Origin: Thiohalocapsa sp. PB-PSB1
GTDB lineage: Bacteria; Pseudomonadota; Gammaproteobacteria; Chromatiales; Chromatiaceae
Direction: 5' to 3'
Length of the DNA stretch: 64,000 bases
NCBI GenBank assembly: GCA_016745215.1
Contig: CP050890.1
Span: forward strand, 5,146,001 to 5,210,000
The translations under genes were made by a program, and so were the position numbers. Under the pieces are notes generated by a model. That model ran no database searches. It had not been told where the DNA came from and worked only from the letters and a program-made list of their open reading frames with translations. Positions 47,212 through 56,027 of the stretch are shown one piece after another (the first letter of the stretch is position 1; each line of letters opens with the position of its first letter).

Positions 47212-47645
47212 TATTCTACCCCCTCTACGTTCAAACCCATGGCACGGGCGCTTCCGGCAATAGTGCGTACGGCCGCATCCATCCCGGCCGCCGTCAAGTC
47301 AGGCATTTTTGTGGTTGCGATCTCTTCCAGCTGCGCGCGAGTTACAGTACCGACCTTTGTCGTATTCGGCGTGCTGCTGCCTTTGTCTAATCCGACTGCT
47401 TTTTTCAGCAGGATCGCCGCAGGTGGAGTCTTTGTGATAAATGTGAAGCTTCGATCCGAATAGACCGTGATCACAACAGGAGTTGGCAAGCCCTTCTCGA
47501 GATCCTGCGTTTTTGCATTGAAGGCTTTACAGAACTCCATGATGTTTACGCCATGCTGGCCCAACGCAGGACCCACTGGCGGACTTGGATTCGCCTCACC
47601 AGCCTTGACCTGAAGTTTGATGTAGGCTGAAACTTTTTTCGCCAT
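47211..47645 (-). CDS. rplK: 50S ribosomal protein L11
   Basis: A 144-residue GTPase-centre protein from the ATG at 47645 (MAKKVSAYIKLQVKAGEANP) with PPVGPALGQHGVNIMEFCKA and the rRNA-binding C-terminal domain. The frame is open upstream to 47834, but that stretch is not L11-like. Confidence 0.97.
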   Translation of the reverse strand: MAKKVSAYIKLQVKAGEANPSPPVGPALGQHGVNIMEFCKAFNAKTQDLEKGLPTPVVITVYSDRSFTFITKTPPAAILLKKAVGLDKGSSTPNTTKVGTVTRAQLEEIATTKMPDLTAAGMDAAVRTIAGSARAMGLNVEGVE

Positions 47646-47926
47646 TGTGTTACTCCAATGGGTGCTGACGCCGGCAGAAATTCCGGCTCCCCTGGGTTGA
47701 TAGTGCTTCTGTTTAGAATATCGGTGATTTGCCGGCGATCCGGGGCGTTGGAAGAATGCCAAAACTAAGATTGATTCTTCCCTGACTACCGCCTTCCCAT
47801 GATAGATTAAAAGGAAGAATAGGCACTTAGGCAATTTTTATGGACTTTCACATCATCTGAGCTATTTTGATATCTGCCTTCTGCGCCAGGGTAACAACTG
47901 CACTGCTGGTTAGTTTCGCACCGATC

Positions 47927-47954
47927 TTTCTAGAATTTAGAATTCGGAAGTCAA
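47927..47954 (-). promoter_or_regulatory. Candidate promoter for rplKAJL
   Basis: On the minus strand TTGACT (47954-47949) and TAGAAA (47932-47927) are 16 bp apart, in the 372-bp nusG-rplK spacer where E. coli has its L11 promoter. The -10 is weak. The rest of the spacer holds no gene, only a small GCCGG...CCGGC hairpin near 47670-47687. Confidence 0.35.
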
Positions 47955-48017
47955 CCCTACTTATTCGTCCGATAGATTGCCGGCAATCATCTGAAGATAT
48001 CCAGTGATGTATGCCGT

Positions 48018-48551
48018 TCAACCCTTTTCGACTTGCGAGAATTCAAGCTCGACCGGAGTTGAGCGACCAAAGATTAACACGGACACCTTAACCCGGCTCT
48101 TATCGTAGTCGACATCCTCGACTACGCCGTTGAAGTCGGTGAACGGACCATCGGTGACTCGCACGACTTCCCCAGGTTCATACATTATTTTTGGGCGTGG
48201 CTTTTCAACGCCATCCTGAACACGCTGAAGAATTGCCTTAGCCTGCACATCGGGAATCGGTGCGGGACGATCACCCTTACCGCCAATGAAACCCATTACC
48301 CTTGGTACGTCCTTGACCAAATGCCAAGTCTCATCTGTCATCTCCATATTCACCAGGACATAGCCAGGGAAAAACTTGCGCTCGCTTTTCCGTTGTTGGC
48401 CGTTCCGTATCTCGACAACTTCCTCAGTCGGCACGAGAATGTCCCCAAACTCGTCCTCCATACCAGCACGCTTGATGCGCTCGGATAAGGACCGCTGAAC
48501 GTGGCCCTCGAAACCCGAGAATGCATGGATTACATACCACCGCTTCGCCAT
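48018..48551 (-). CDS. nusG: Transcription termination/antitermination factor NusG
   Basis: A 177-residue factor that binds RNA polymerase beta' and couples it to Rho and S10. The NGN domain begins RWYVIHAFSGFEGHVQRSL, and the C-terminal KOW domain has VVRVTDGPFTDFNGVVEDVD. It follows secE by 2 bp. Confidence 0.97.
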   Translation of the reverse strand: MAKRWYVIHAFSGFEGHVQRSLSERIKRAGMEDEFGDILVPTEEVVEIRNGQQRKSERKFFPGYVLVNMEMTDETWHLVKDVPRVMGFIGGKGDRPAPIPDVQAKAILQRVQDGVEKPRPKIMYEPGEVVRVTDGPFTDFNGVVEDVDYDKSRVKVSVLIFGRSTPVELEFSQVEKG

Positions 48552-48553
48552 GC

Positions 48554-48931
48554 CTAGCCTCCTTGGCCAGTTAAAAACCGTAGCACTGCCATCAGCACCA
48601 TATCAAATAGCCACAACAAGACACCTATCAAAAACACCATAACAACTACAATGAGTGTTGTTTGAATCGTCTCCTGCCGGGTAGGCCAAACAACTTTGCG
48701 TACTTCCATTCGTACATCTGTTGCAAAGCGCCACAGTTGGCGCCCAGGCTGTGAGGTCAGAGCAATCGCCACGGCACCGCCGGCAAGCAAAAGTAGGGCG
48801 ATGACGCGCAATAGCAGTGAATACGCAGCAAAATAGTAAAAAGCCACAATGCCGGCGACGATAATCGTCACCGATACAACGAGCTTTGCGTTATCTAAAC
48901 CAGTAAAACCAGCTTCAGCTCGTACGTTCAT
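48554..48931 (-). CDS. secE: Protein translocase subunit SecE
   Basis: A 125-residue, E. coli-type SecE from the ATG at 48931, with three membrane helices (about 16-35, 38-58 and 94-115) and the conserved cytoplasmic amphipathic segment VRKVVWPTRQETIQTT. A TTG eight codons upstream is less likely. It is 28 bp after tRNA-Trp and 2 bp before nusG. Confidence 0.95.
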   Translation of the reverse strand: MNVRAEAGFTGLDNAKLVVSVTIIVAGIVAFYYFAAYSLLLRVIALLLLAGGAVAIALTSQPGRQLWRFATDVRMEVRKVVWPTRQETIQTTLIVVVMVFLIGVLLWLFDMVLMAVLRFLTGQGG

Positions 48932-48959
48932 GAAACCCAGACGCGCTTGCGTCAATGTA

Positions 48960-49035
48960 TGGCAGGCCAGGAGGGACTCGAACCCCCAACCTGCGGTTTT
49001 GGAGACCGCTGCTCTACCAATTGAGCTACTGGCCT
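48960..49035 (-). tRNA. tRNA-Trp (CCA anticodon)
   Basis: A 76-nt cloverleaf: acceptor AGGCCAG/CTGGCCT, anticodon loop CTCCAAA, T arm GGGGGTTCGAGTCCCTC and an encoded 3' CCA. It lies between tuf copy B and secE, as in E. coli. Confidence 0.97.
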
Positions 49036-49125
49036 AAGTAGAAATATGAGCGCGAGCTAGGCGCCGGGAAGATGCCACCAACAATCTGGCTCGCGAAACA
49101 TAACCAATTATGCTTGGTAACCTTG

Positions 49126-50316
49126 TTACTCGATAATCTTTGCAACCACGCCGGCGCCGACGGTACGTCCGCCCTCGCGCACTGCAAAGCGCAAACCCTC
49201 TTCCATCGCAATCGGGGCAATGAGCTTGACGACCATTTTCACGTTGTCGCCCGGCATCACCATCTCGATCCCCTCCGGCAATTCACAGGCACCAGTTACA
49301 TCTGTGGTGCGGAAGTAAAACTGTGGACGGTAACCATTGAAAAACGGCGTGTGCCGACCGCCCTCCTCCTTACTCAGCACGTAAACTTCTGCCTCGAAAT
49401 GAGTGTGCGGCGTAATCGAACCAGGCTTGGCCAGCACTTGGCCACGCTCGACATCGTCACGCTTGGTGCCACGCAGCAAGGCTCCTATATTGTCGCCTGC
49501 CTCACCCTGATCGAGCAGCTTGCGGAACATTTCCACGCCGGTGCAAATCGTCTTTACAGTATCCTTGATGCCGACGATCTCCACTTCCTCACCCACCTTG
49601 ACCACACCGCGCTCAACGCGCCCAGTCACCACGGTACCGCGGCCGGAAATTGAAAACACGTCTTCGATCGGCATAAGAAATGCCCCATCTACGGCTCGCT
49701 CGGGCTCGGGAATATAGCTGTCGAGCGCGTCCATGAGCTTGTCGATCGAGACGCCACCGATATCGCCTTCGTCTCCCTCGAGCGCTTTCAGCGCCGAGCC
49801 GGTGATGATCGGCGTATCGTCACCCGGAAAATCATAGCTGTCCAGCAACTCGCGGACTTCCATCTCCACTAGCTCTAACAGCTCTTCATCATCGACCATG
49901 TCTGCTTTATTCAGGTAGACGATAATGTAGGGCACACCAACCTGGCGCGACAGCAGAATGTGCTCGCGCGTCTGAGGCATCGGGCCATCAGCAGCTGACA
50001 CCACCAGAATGGCACCATCCATTTGTGCGGCACCAGTGATCATGTTCTTGACGTAGTCTGCATGCCCAGGACAATCGACATGCGCGTAGTGGCGCTTATC
50101 CGTCTCGTACTCGACATGCGCGGTGGCTATGGTGATGCCCCGCTCGCGCTCTTCTGGAGCATTATCGATCTGGTCGTAGGCTTTCGACTCACCACCGAAT
50201 TTCTTCGACTGATGAACCGTGATCGCTGCCGTCAGGGTCGTCTTACCATGATCGACGTGGCCGATTGTACCGACATTGACGTGCGGCTTATTGCGTTCGA
50301 ATTTTGCTTTGGACAT
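49126..50316 (-). CDS. tuf: Elongation factor Tu, copy B
   Basis: A 396-residue EF-Tu, identical to copy A except Asp instead of Gly at residue 73 (GAT versus GGT). Only a few silent substitutions separate the genes over about 1.15 kb. The last ~15 bases and everything outside the coding sequence differ. It lies in the tRNA operon between tRNA-Thr (71 bp) and tRNA-Trp (90 bp), the tufB position of E. coli. Confidence 0.98.
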   Translation of the reverse strand: MSKAKFERNKPHVNVGTIGHVDHGKTTLTAAITVHQSKKFGGESKAYDQIDNAPEERERGITIATAHVEYETDKRHYAHVDCPGHADYVKNMITGAAQMDGAILVVSAADGPMPQTREHILLSRQVGVPYIIVYLNKADMVDDEELLELVEMEVRELLDSYDFPGDDTPIITGSALKALEGDEGDIGGVSIDKLMDALDSYIPEPERAVDGAFLMPIEDVFSISGRGTVVTGRVERGVVKVGEEVEIVGIKDTVKTICTGVEMFRKLLDQGEAGDNIGALLRGTKRDDVERGQVLAKPGSITPHTHFEAEVYVLSKEEGGRHTPFFNGYRPQFYFRTTDVTGACELPEGIEMVMPGDNVKMVVKLIAPIAMEEGLRFAVREGGRTVGAGVVAKIIE

Positions 50317-50387
50317 CGACTTCCTCTCCGCGAGCGTACCTGAGACTCTGGCGCTGCCGCCGGCGCGACAGACGACCGTTGATCAAA

Positions 50388-50463
50388 TGGAGCCCATGAC
50401 CGGATTTGAACCGGTGACCTCACCCTTACCAAGGGTGTGCTCTACCAACTGAGCTACATGGGC
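50388..50463 (-). tRNA. tRNA-Thr (GGT anticodon)
   Basis: A 76-nt cloverleaf with acceptor GCCCATG/CATGGGC, anticodon stem-loop ACCCTTGGTAAGGGT, T loop GGTTCAAATCC and an encoded CCA. Confidence 0.97.
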
Positions 50464-50897
50464 AGATATATATAGGCCGAATTCTATGGTCTGATTTTAG
50501 ATGAGGTCTGACTTTAGACGAGGTCTGACTTTAGTTGATTTTTTCTTGAACTTCAGATGACTTTGACTTGATACCGAACTGACTACACGGCTGGGTGAGC
50601 AGAGCGATTAGCTTAGCGTACTAAATTTCACTTTGCAGGAAAGTGCATTCTAACCAGAATTTATGACAGACGATGCCTTTAAGCTGAGCATACTGATTTA
50701 CCTGACTGAATCGAGTTAACGACCAACCATTTGAGGAGATCGATGTTTCTCGATTCTCGGTTAGACGATGAAATAATCTGCCGGTCTGTATTCCACTCTC
50801 TATTCTAGATCTGCAGGTAACTACTTCTAAGGGTAACTTTACTCGTTGCTCGTTGCCATCCCGATATAGACGAATCCTGACAGCTGGAAACAAGCAT
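50464..50897. other. Long spacer between tRNA-Gly and tRNA-Thr
   Basis: A 434-bp, AT-rich spacer inside the tRNA operon, far longer than the usual few to few tens of bases between these tRNAs. Apart from a 3 x 17-bp tandem repeat at 50484-50534 I find no gene or structured RNA. Short ORFs lack any homology signal. Confidence 0.5.
50484..50534 (+). repeat. Three tandem 17-bp repeats
   Basis: Units CTATGGTCTGATTTTAG, ATGAGGTCTGACTTTAG and ACGAGGTCTGACTTTAG follow each other exactly. A degenerate TTGATTTTTTC run follows. They begin 21 bp downstream of the tRNA-Thr 5' end in the spacer toward tRNA-Gly. Confidence 0.8.
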
Positions 50898-50971
<74 letters not shown>

Positions 50972-51079
50972 TGGACTTGTACCCTTGCCGTTTTGACGCA
51001 TACAGCATTGCGGTTCAATGCTCGTGATTCATACTCCTTGAAAAACTGCAATCCAAGTTAAGTATTCTTAGAAAATTTT

Positions 51080-51164
51080 TGGTGGAGGGGGGAGGATTCG
51101 AACCTCCGAAGGCTGAGCCGTCAGATTTACAGTCTGATCCCTTTGACCACTCGGGAACCCCTCC
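51080..51164 (-). tRNA. tRNA-Tyr (GTA anticodon)
   Basis: An 85-nt class II tRNA with acceptor GGAGGGG/CCCCTCC, anticodon loop CTGTAAA, a long variable arm and an encoded CCA. It is the first gene of the operon, about 12 bases after the predicted start site. Confidence 0.97.
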
Positions 51165-51182
51165 AGATTCATCGAGCGCGCC

Positions 51183-51211
51183 ATAATACATTTTCCAAAC
51201 TTCAAGGTCAA
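51183..51211 (-). promoter_or_regulatory. Sigma70 promoter of the tRNA-tuf operon with GC-rich discriminator
   Basis: On the minus strand TTGACC (51211-51206), a 17-bp spacer and TATTAT (51188-51183) are followed by GGCGCGCTCG. A G+C-rich discriminator between -10 and +1 is the mark of stable-RNA promoters under stringent (ppGpp/DksA) control. The start site would be near 51176. Confidence 0.8.
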
Positions 51212-51299
51212 CGAACATTCAACAGCTCGATGCAATCGTTTTTCAGCCTTCTCGAAATCCAAGGCGTTCCCGCGTAGGCAATCCCCACCCAAAACCTGC

Positions 51300-51305
51300 T
51301 AGAAT
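51300..51305 (+). promoter_or_regulatory. Candidate extended -10 for ugd
   Basis: TGCTAGAAT on the plus strand has a TGn extension and a 5/6 -10 match, about 94 bp before the ugd ATG. No good -35 is seen. Confidence 0.3.
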
Positions 51306-51398
51306 TCCGCGCTTGCTTCCATACTCATTCTCACCTGACCGCTCAATGTCGGCGGACAAAAACGCTCACTGCAGGCGGATAACAAATCGGAGCTTGCA

Positions 51399-52742
51399 AT
51401 GGATGTCACCATCTTCGGTAGCGGATATGTTGGCCTTGTCACCGGCGCGTGCCTTGCAGATGTCGGAAATAATGTTCTATGTGTCGATATCGATGAGCAC
51501 AAAATCGCTCTTCTCAATCAAGGAAAAATACCTATTTACGAACCAGGCCTCGCAGGCCTGATAGCTAGAAATCGCGAGGCCGGCCGTCTTTCGTTCTCCA
51601 CCGATCTCGCCGCTGCGGTGGACCATGGCTTGTTTCAATTTATCGCAGTAGGAACACCACCGGATGAAGATGGCTCCGCCGATCTTCGCCACGTCCTCAG
51701 CGTGGCTGGCACGATAGGCAAACATATGGATGCTTATCGTATCATTGTTAATAAATCTACCGTCCCAGTTGGAACCGCGGATCGGGTAATTTCGACCCTC
51801 AGAGACACACTGAATACACGCGGAGTACAACACGAATTTGACGTCGTCAGCAACCCGGAGTTCCTAAAAGAGGGGGCAGCCATTGACGACTTCATGCGAC
51901 CGGACCGAGTCATCGTCGGCACTGACAATCCCCGCACTGGCGAACTGTTACGCGCACTCTATGCACCGTTCAATCGCAATCACAATCGCGTTATGCTGAT
52001 GGACGTTCGCTCAGCAGAACTAACCAAGTACGCGGCCAATGCGATGCTTGCAACCAAGATCAGTTTCATGAACGAACTGTCAAACATCGCCGAAGCGGTT
52101 GGAGCAGATATCGAGCACGTTCGCGTCGGCATCGGCTCCGATCCGCGTATCGGCTACCAATTTATTTACCCCGGCTGCGGCTACGGCGGCTCATGCTTCC
52201 CCAAGGATGTACGAGCCCTGGAGCGCACCGCATTGGGCATCGGCTACCAACCAGAATTGCTACAAGCTGTGGAAGCCGTCAATCATCGTCAAAAAGAGGT
52301 GCTGTTCCGCAAAATCAGCGATCATTTCCACGGCCAACTACGCGGCAGGACAATCGCGCTGTGGGGTCTCGCATTTAAACCAAACACCGACGATATGCGA
52401 GAGGCGCCCAGCCGACGACTGATGGAGAACCTCTGGGATGCTGGCGCGAATGTGCATGCCTTTGACCCAGTAGCCACGCAGGAAACGAGTCGCATCTATG
52501 GCGCACGCAACGATCTAATCCTGTTTGAAGAACAAATGGCAGCGCTCGATGATGCTGACGCCTTGGCCATAGTCACCGAATGGGCGCAATTCCGAAGCCC
52601 GGATTTTACTGAGATCAAAGCCAAGCTACGACAGCCCGTTATTTTCGACGGACGCAATATTTTTTCTCCAGATCAAGTGGTTGCAGCGGGAATCACCTAT
52701 ATTTCCATCGGCCGGATTGATGCCATCCCACCCGCCGTTTAG
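51399..52742 (+). CDS. ugd: UDP-glucose 6-dehydrogenase
   Basis: Two-step NAD-dependent oxidation of UDP-glucose to UDP-glucuronate for polysaccharides or LPS. The 447 residues have the Rossmann start GSGYVGLVTGACLADVGN (7-24), NKSTVPVGT (118-126), the catalytic Lys210/Asn214 pair in ELTKYAANAMLA, and the nucleophile Cys266 in GCGYGGSCFPKD. The C-terminal UDP-binding domain ends with FDGRNIF. It stands alone, with no glycan genes adjacent, and stops with TAG. It is divergent from the tRNA operon. Confidence 0.96.
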   Translation: MDVTIFGSGYVGLVTGACLADVGNNVLCVDIDEHKIALLNQGKIPIYEPGLAGLIARNREAGRLSFSTDLAAAVDHGLFQFIAVGTPPDEDGSADLRHVLSVAGTIGKHMDAYRIIVNKSTVPVGTADRVISTLRDTLNTRGVQHEFDVVSNPEFLKEGAAIDDFMRPDRVIVGTDNPRTGELLRALYAPFNRNHNRVMLMDVRSAELTKYAANAMLATKISFMNELSNIAEAVGADIEHVRVGIGSDPRIGYQFIYPGCGYGGSCFPKDVRALERTALGIGYQPELLQAVEAVNHRQKEVLFRKISDHFHGQLRGRTIALWGLAFKPNTDDMREAPSRRLMENLWDAGANVHAFDPVATQETSRIYGARNDLILFEEQMAALDDADALAIVTEWAQFRSPDFTEIKAKLRQPVIFDGRNIFSPDQVVAAGITYISIGRIDAIPPAV

Positions 52743-52799
52743 CGGCAAGACGAAGAACGCCCGATATCCACCACGCCTGCTCTACATCTATTGTAACGA

Positions 52800-53110
52800 T
52801 AGTTTTTCAGGTAAATCATTTCTCGGAATGACCGGATAGAGGCTCACGCGACGCCGGCGTTGGTGCGTCATTTCTTCATCACGCGGATAATTTTGGTGGC
52901 ATCGTCGAGAGAGGTATGGAAGCTCCCTAGAACCGAGGCACGCAGTTCCTCGAAGGTTTCGAAGTACTTCAGATGAGTCGCCTCTTTCTTGGTGTTTCGC
53001 CAGAGCTTTTCGGTCGGATTGTACGCGGGCGAGCATGCCGGCAGGGGTTCAACCGATAAGCGCTGCGCGTGATCGGCTTTGCATTGGTTGACCTCGCCAC
53101 TACAGTGGTA
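52800..53110 (-). mobile_element. Truncated IS630-family element (3' end only)
   Basis: The minus strand encodes the last ~80 residues of an IS630 transposase (GEVNQCKADHAQRLSVEPLP, YNPTEKLWRNTKKEATH, IIRVMKK). This is followed by about 70 bp to a terminal inverted repeat starting TAGTTTTTCAGG at 52800. It matches the 3' end of the complete IS at 62357-63800 closely in both protein and DNA. Everything upstream of the Tyr-His-x-Ser-Gly codons is missing. The catalytic Glu region is present but the first two Asp are not, so it is inactive. Confidence 0.9.
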
Positions 53111-53180
53111 GCAAGACATAAATAGGGCTGCATTCTGTAGCATATTCACCCAAGCACCTAAGACGAAATTTGATTCAGCA

Positions 53181-53253
53181 CTAAGACGCAGAGTACGCCG
53201 AGAAGAGGGTTTGTTCGCATCCAGCCCCTCCGCGCACTTTGCGTCTCTGCGGT
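53181..53253. repeat. Imperfect inverted repeat with ACGCAGAG / CTCTGCG words
   Basis: The left arm ACGCAGAGTACGCCGAG and the right arm CTCCGCGCACTTTGCGTCTC (then TGCGG) are imperfect inverse complements around an AAGAGGGTTTG centre. Similar words recur at about 56510-56595. This is a decayed dispersed repeat without coding potential, lying between the IS630 remnant and the amidase gene. Confidence 0.45.
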
Positions 53254-53307
53254 AAATCCATTTTTCCGCCAAGCAAGGTGACAACCGCCGCGGGGTTAGA
53301 GAATCTT

Positions 53308-54990
53308 ATGCCCTCGAGAATGTTGCTTTTTTTGCTGATCGGCCTCTGCTGCACCCATATTACGGTGGACCAGCAGGCCAGCGCGCGGCCTGCCGAGTTC
53401 GATGTCATCGAGCTAGGCATCGACGCAGCACATGACGCCCTGCGCACGGGGCAGATCAGCTGCGAACAGCTCATCGGTCGCTACCTGCAGCGTATCCAAA
53501 CCTATGACCCGCCTCCAGACGGAGCCTTGGATGGGACTCTGAACCCGGCAACCTATCCATCTCGGCGTTCATCCCGGCCCGGCGTATCGGGCAAACTCAA
53601 TGCCATCATTGCCGTTAACCCAAAAGCCTTGAATCGAGCGCGGCAGCTTGACCGCCAGTACGCCGAGACCGGGCAAATGCGAACCCTGCATTGCATTCCG
53701 GTGATCCTGAAGGACAACTTCGATACCGCGGATATGCCGACGGAGGCCGGCTCCATCGCATTGCGCGGATCCCTGCCGCCAGATGACGCCTTCATGGTAA
53801 AGCGCCTGCGTACCGAGGATGCCATCATCCTGGCCAAATCCAATATGGGCGAGTGGGCCTTCAGCCCCTATCAGACCATCAGCTCCACCCATGGCGAGAC
53901 CCGCAACGCCTACGCGCTCGATCATGTGCCGGCGGGTTCCAGCGGCGGCACCGCCTCGGCCATCGCCGCCAACCTGGGCATCATCGGCATGGGCACCGAT
54001 ACCGGCAACTCGATTCGCGGTCCGGCCGCGCATCTGGCGCTGGTGGGCATTCGCTCGACCCTGGGCGCCACCAGCCGCGACGGCATCGTGCCGCTACTGG
54101 CGAACCGCGATGTCGGCGGGCCGCTGATGCGGACCGTGACGGATACCGCCATCGTCTACTCGGTGCTGGCCGGTCATGATCCGGCAGACCCGCTAACGCA
54201 AGCAGCGATCGGCCGCGTCAAGCCCGACTATCGAAGCTGGTTGCAACGCGATGGTCTGCGTGGAGCGCGTCTGGGGGTATTGCGCGCCCTGGTGAATCAG
54301 GGCGCCAGGGCGGACACCGCCGATGCGCAGGTCGTGGCGCATTTCGACAACGCCATCGACGCTCTTCGCCAAGCGGGCGCGGTCATCGTCGATCCGTTCC
54401 GCATTGCCGATTTCGAGCGCCTGACCAAGGCCACCGGTTTTTGCAGCCGCTTTCGTTACGATCTGAATCAGTATCTGCAGACCCTGGGGCCAAAGGCTCC
54501 GCTCCGTTCTCTAAGCCAGGTGATGGAAAGCAAACGCTTTTTACCGCAAAGCGCCAAGGCCATGCAATGGGCCATGAATGTGGATACGCATCCGCAATCG
54601 CGACAGCCTCCCTGTATCGATGTACAAGGCGACCCGCGGCGCAAGGCATTGTTGAATGCCGTGCTGGCGGCCATGGATCAACAACGCATCGATGCCATCA
54701 TCTATCCCAGCTGGAGTAACCCGCCGCGGCGCATTGGCGATACCGACAGCCCACATGGTAATAACAGCCCGGTCATCGCGCCGCACAGCGGACAGCCGGC
54801 CATCACCGTGCCCATGGGCTTCACCCGCGCGGGCCTGCCGCTGGGATTGCAATTGCTGGCGCGTCCCTTCGACGAGCACAAATTGTTCCAGTACGCCTAT
54901 GCCTACGAACAACTGACCCGCCATCGCCGACCGCCAGTTGGATTCGGCCGCATACCGGCGGCAATTTCGACGAGCGAGACCTCTCGCTGA
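53308..54990 (+). CDS. Secreted amidase-signature-family amidohydrolase
   Basis: A 560-residue protein from the ATG at 53308. Residues 5-20 form a signal-peptide core, with likely cleavage after ASA (24-26). The amidase-signature triad is complete: Lys135 in VILKDNFDT, cis-Ser211 in AGSSGGTASA and nucleophile Ser235 in GTDTGNSIRGPA, with the 24-residue Ser-Ser spacing seen in FAAH. The C-terminal GFTRAGLPLGLQLLARPFDE is also typical. It hydrolyses amide bonds; the substrate is unknown and the location probably periplasmic. The GatA role is excluded by the signal peptide and the absence of gatB/gatC. Confidence 0.88.
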   Translation: MPSRMLLFLLIGLCCTHITVDQQASARPAEFDVIELGIDAAHDALRTGQISCEQLIGRYLQRIQTYDPPPDGALDGTLNPATYPSRRSSRPGVSGKLNAIIAVNPKALNRARQLDRQYAETGQMRTLHCIPVILKDNFDTADMPTEAGSIALRGSLPPDDAFMVKRLRTEDAIILAKSNMGEWAFSPYQTISSTHGETRNAYALDHVPAGSSGGTASAIAANLGIIGMGTDTGNSIRGPAAHLALVGIRSTLGATSRDGIVPLLANRDVGGPLMRTVTDTAIVYSVLAGHDPADPLTQAAIGRVKPDYRSWLQRDGLRGARLGVLRALVNQGARADTADAQVVAHFDNAIDALRQAGAVIVDPFRIADFERLTKATGFCSRFRYDLNQYLQTLGPKAPLRSLSQVMESKRFLPQSAKAMQWAMNVDTHPQSRQPPCIDVQGDPRRKALLNAVLAAMDQQRIDAIIYPSWSNPPRRIGDTDSPHGNNSPVIAPHSGQPAITVPMGFTRAGLPLGLQLLARPFDEHKLFQYAYAYEQLTRHRRPPVGFGRIPAAISTSETSR

Positions 54991-55127
54991 TCGATCCACC
55001 CCAATGATCTTGCCGGTTATCTTGGCGGCTCTCTCGCCGTTCAGGGTTGACCAACAGGTCGGTTGTCGCGACCTTGTTGCCAATACAGCAAAATCATTCA
55101 CCCAGTCTTTATTAGTCTTTCAAATCC

Positions 55128-56027
55128 ATGATACAGAATCCCATCGTCGAATCCCTTGTCGCCATTACCGCTGCCCTGCTCGTCGCCGCCGGCGTTGCCT
55201 GGGCCGGCAGCCAAGGCGGTCTATCCGTTGCGGGTATGCCGTTGTTCGCGCTGGCCGGCCTGGTGGCCTTTGCGATCCAATGGGTGGTGTTCGTTCCTTC
55301 CTATTGGGCACAAACCGAGCACTGGTACGATCTCACCGGCAGTCTGACCTATCTGGTGGCTGTGCTCGGCACCCTGCTGCTGGCCGGCCGCTTTGACCTC
55401 AGGTCGGTCTTGCTGACCGTTCTCGTCAGCATCTGGGCAATCCGGCTCGGCAGCTATCTGTTCCAGCGCGTGCGCAAGGCCGGTGCCGACACGCGCTTCG
55501 ATGACCTCAAGCCATCCTTTGCGAAGTTCTTGATGGCCTGGACATTGCAGGGGCTTTGGGTCTTCCTGACCCTCGGCCCGGTGTTGGCTACGACCACGGC
55601 TGGCTCGGCCCCACCCATCGGGCTGCTCGGCTGGGCTGGCCTTGCCATCTGGGTAGCAGGCTTCGCCATCGAGGCAATGGCCGACCTGCAGAAGCAGGCC
55701 TTTCGCAACGAACCGGCGAACAAGGGGCGTTTTATCAATACCGGTCTATGGGCTTGGTCAAGACATCCGAATTACTTCGGCGAGATCGTGCTTTGGATCG
55801 GCATCGCGCTAATCGCATTGCCAGCCTTGAGCGGATGGCAGTATGTGACCCTGATCTCGCCGTTATTCGTGTATCTCTTGCTGACGCGCGCGAGCGGCAT
55901 TCCGATTTTGGAAGCGCGCGCGGACGAACGCTGGGGAGATGACCCGACCTATCAGGATTACAAGGCGCGCACGCCGGTGCTCTTCCCGCGGTTTCCAGGT
56001 CGCGCCGAGGGATCCCAATCAGCGTAA
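55128..56027 (+). CDS. DUF1295 (steroid 5-alpha-reductase-like) membrane protein
   Basis: A 299-residue integral membrane protein with about seven hydrophobic helices. The C-terminal part holds the family signature: FRNEPANKGRFINTGLWAWS, then RHPNYFGEIVLWIG and FVYLLLTRASGIPILE. This resembles NAD(P)H-binding 3-oxo-5-alpha-steroid 4-dehydrogenase and isoprenylcysteine methyltransferase folds. Its true substrate is unknown. It begins 137 bp after the amidase on the same strand and may be cotranscribed. Confidence 0.85.
   Translation: MIQNPIVESLVAITAALLVAAGVAWAGSQGGLSVAGMPLFALAGLVAFAIQWVVFVPSYWAQTEHWYDLTGSLTYLVAVLGTLLLAGRFDLRSVLLTVLVSIWAIRLGSYLFQRVRKAGADTRFDDLKPSFAKFLMAWTLQGLWVFLTLGPVLATTTAGSAPPIGLLGWAGLAIWVAGFAIEAMADLQKQAFRNEPANKGRFINTGLWAWSRHPNYFGEIVLWIGIALIALPALSGWQYVTLISPLFVYLLLTRASGIPILEARADERWGDDPTYQDYKARTPVLFPRFPGRAEGSQSA

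Noticed and set aside
50484..50534. Relation between this 17-bp repeat and the 17-bp array at 12298
   Set aside because: Both contain GGTCTGA and share the period, but the rest of the unit and the palindromic core differ; treated as coincidence.
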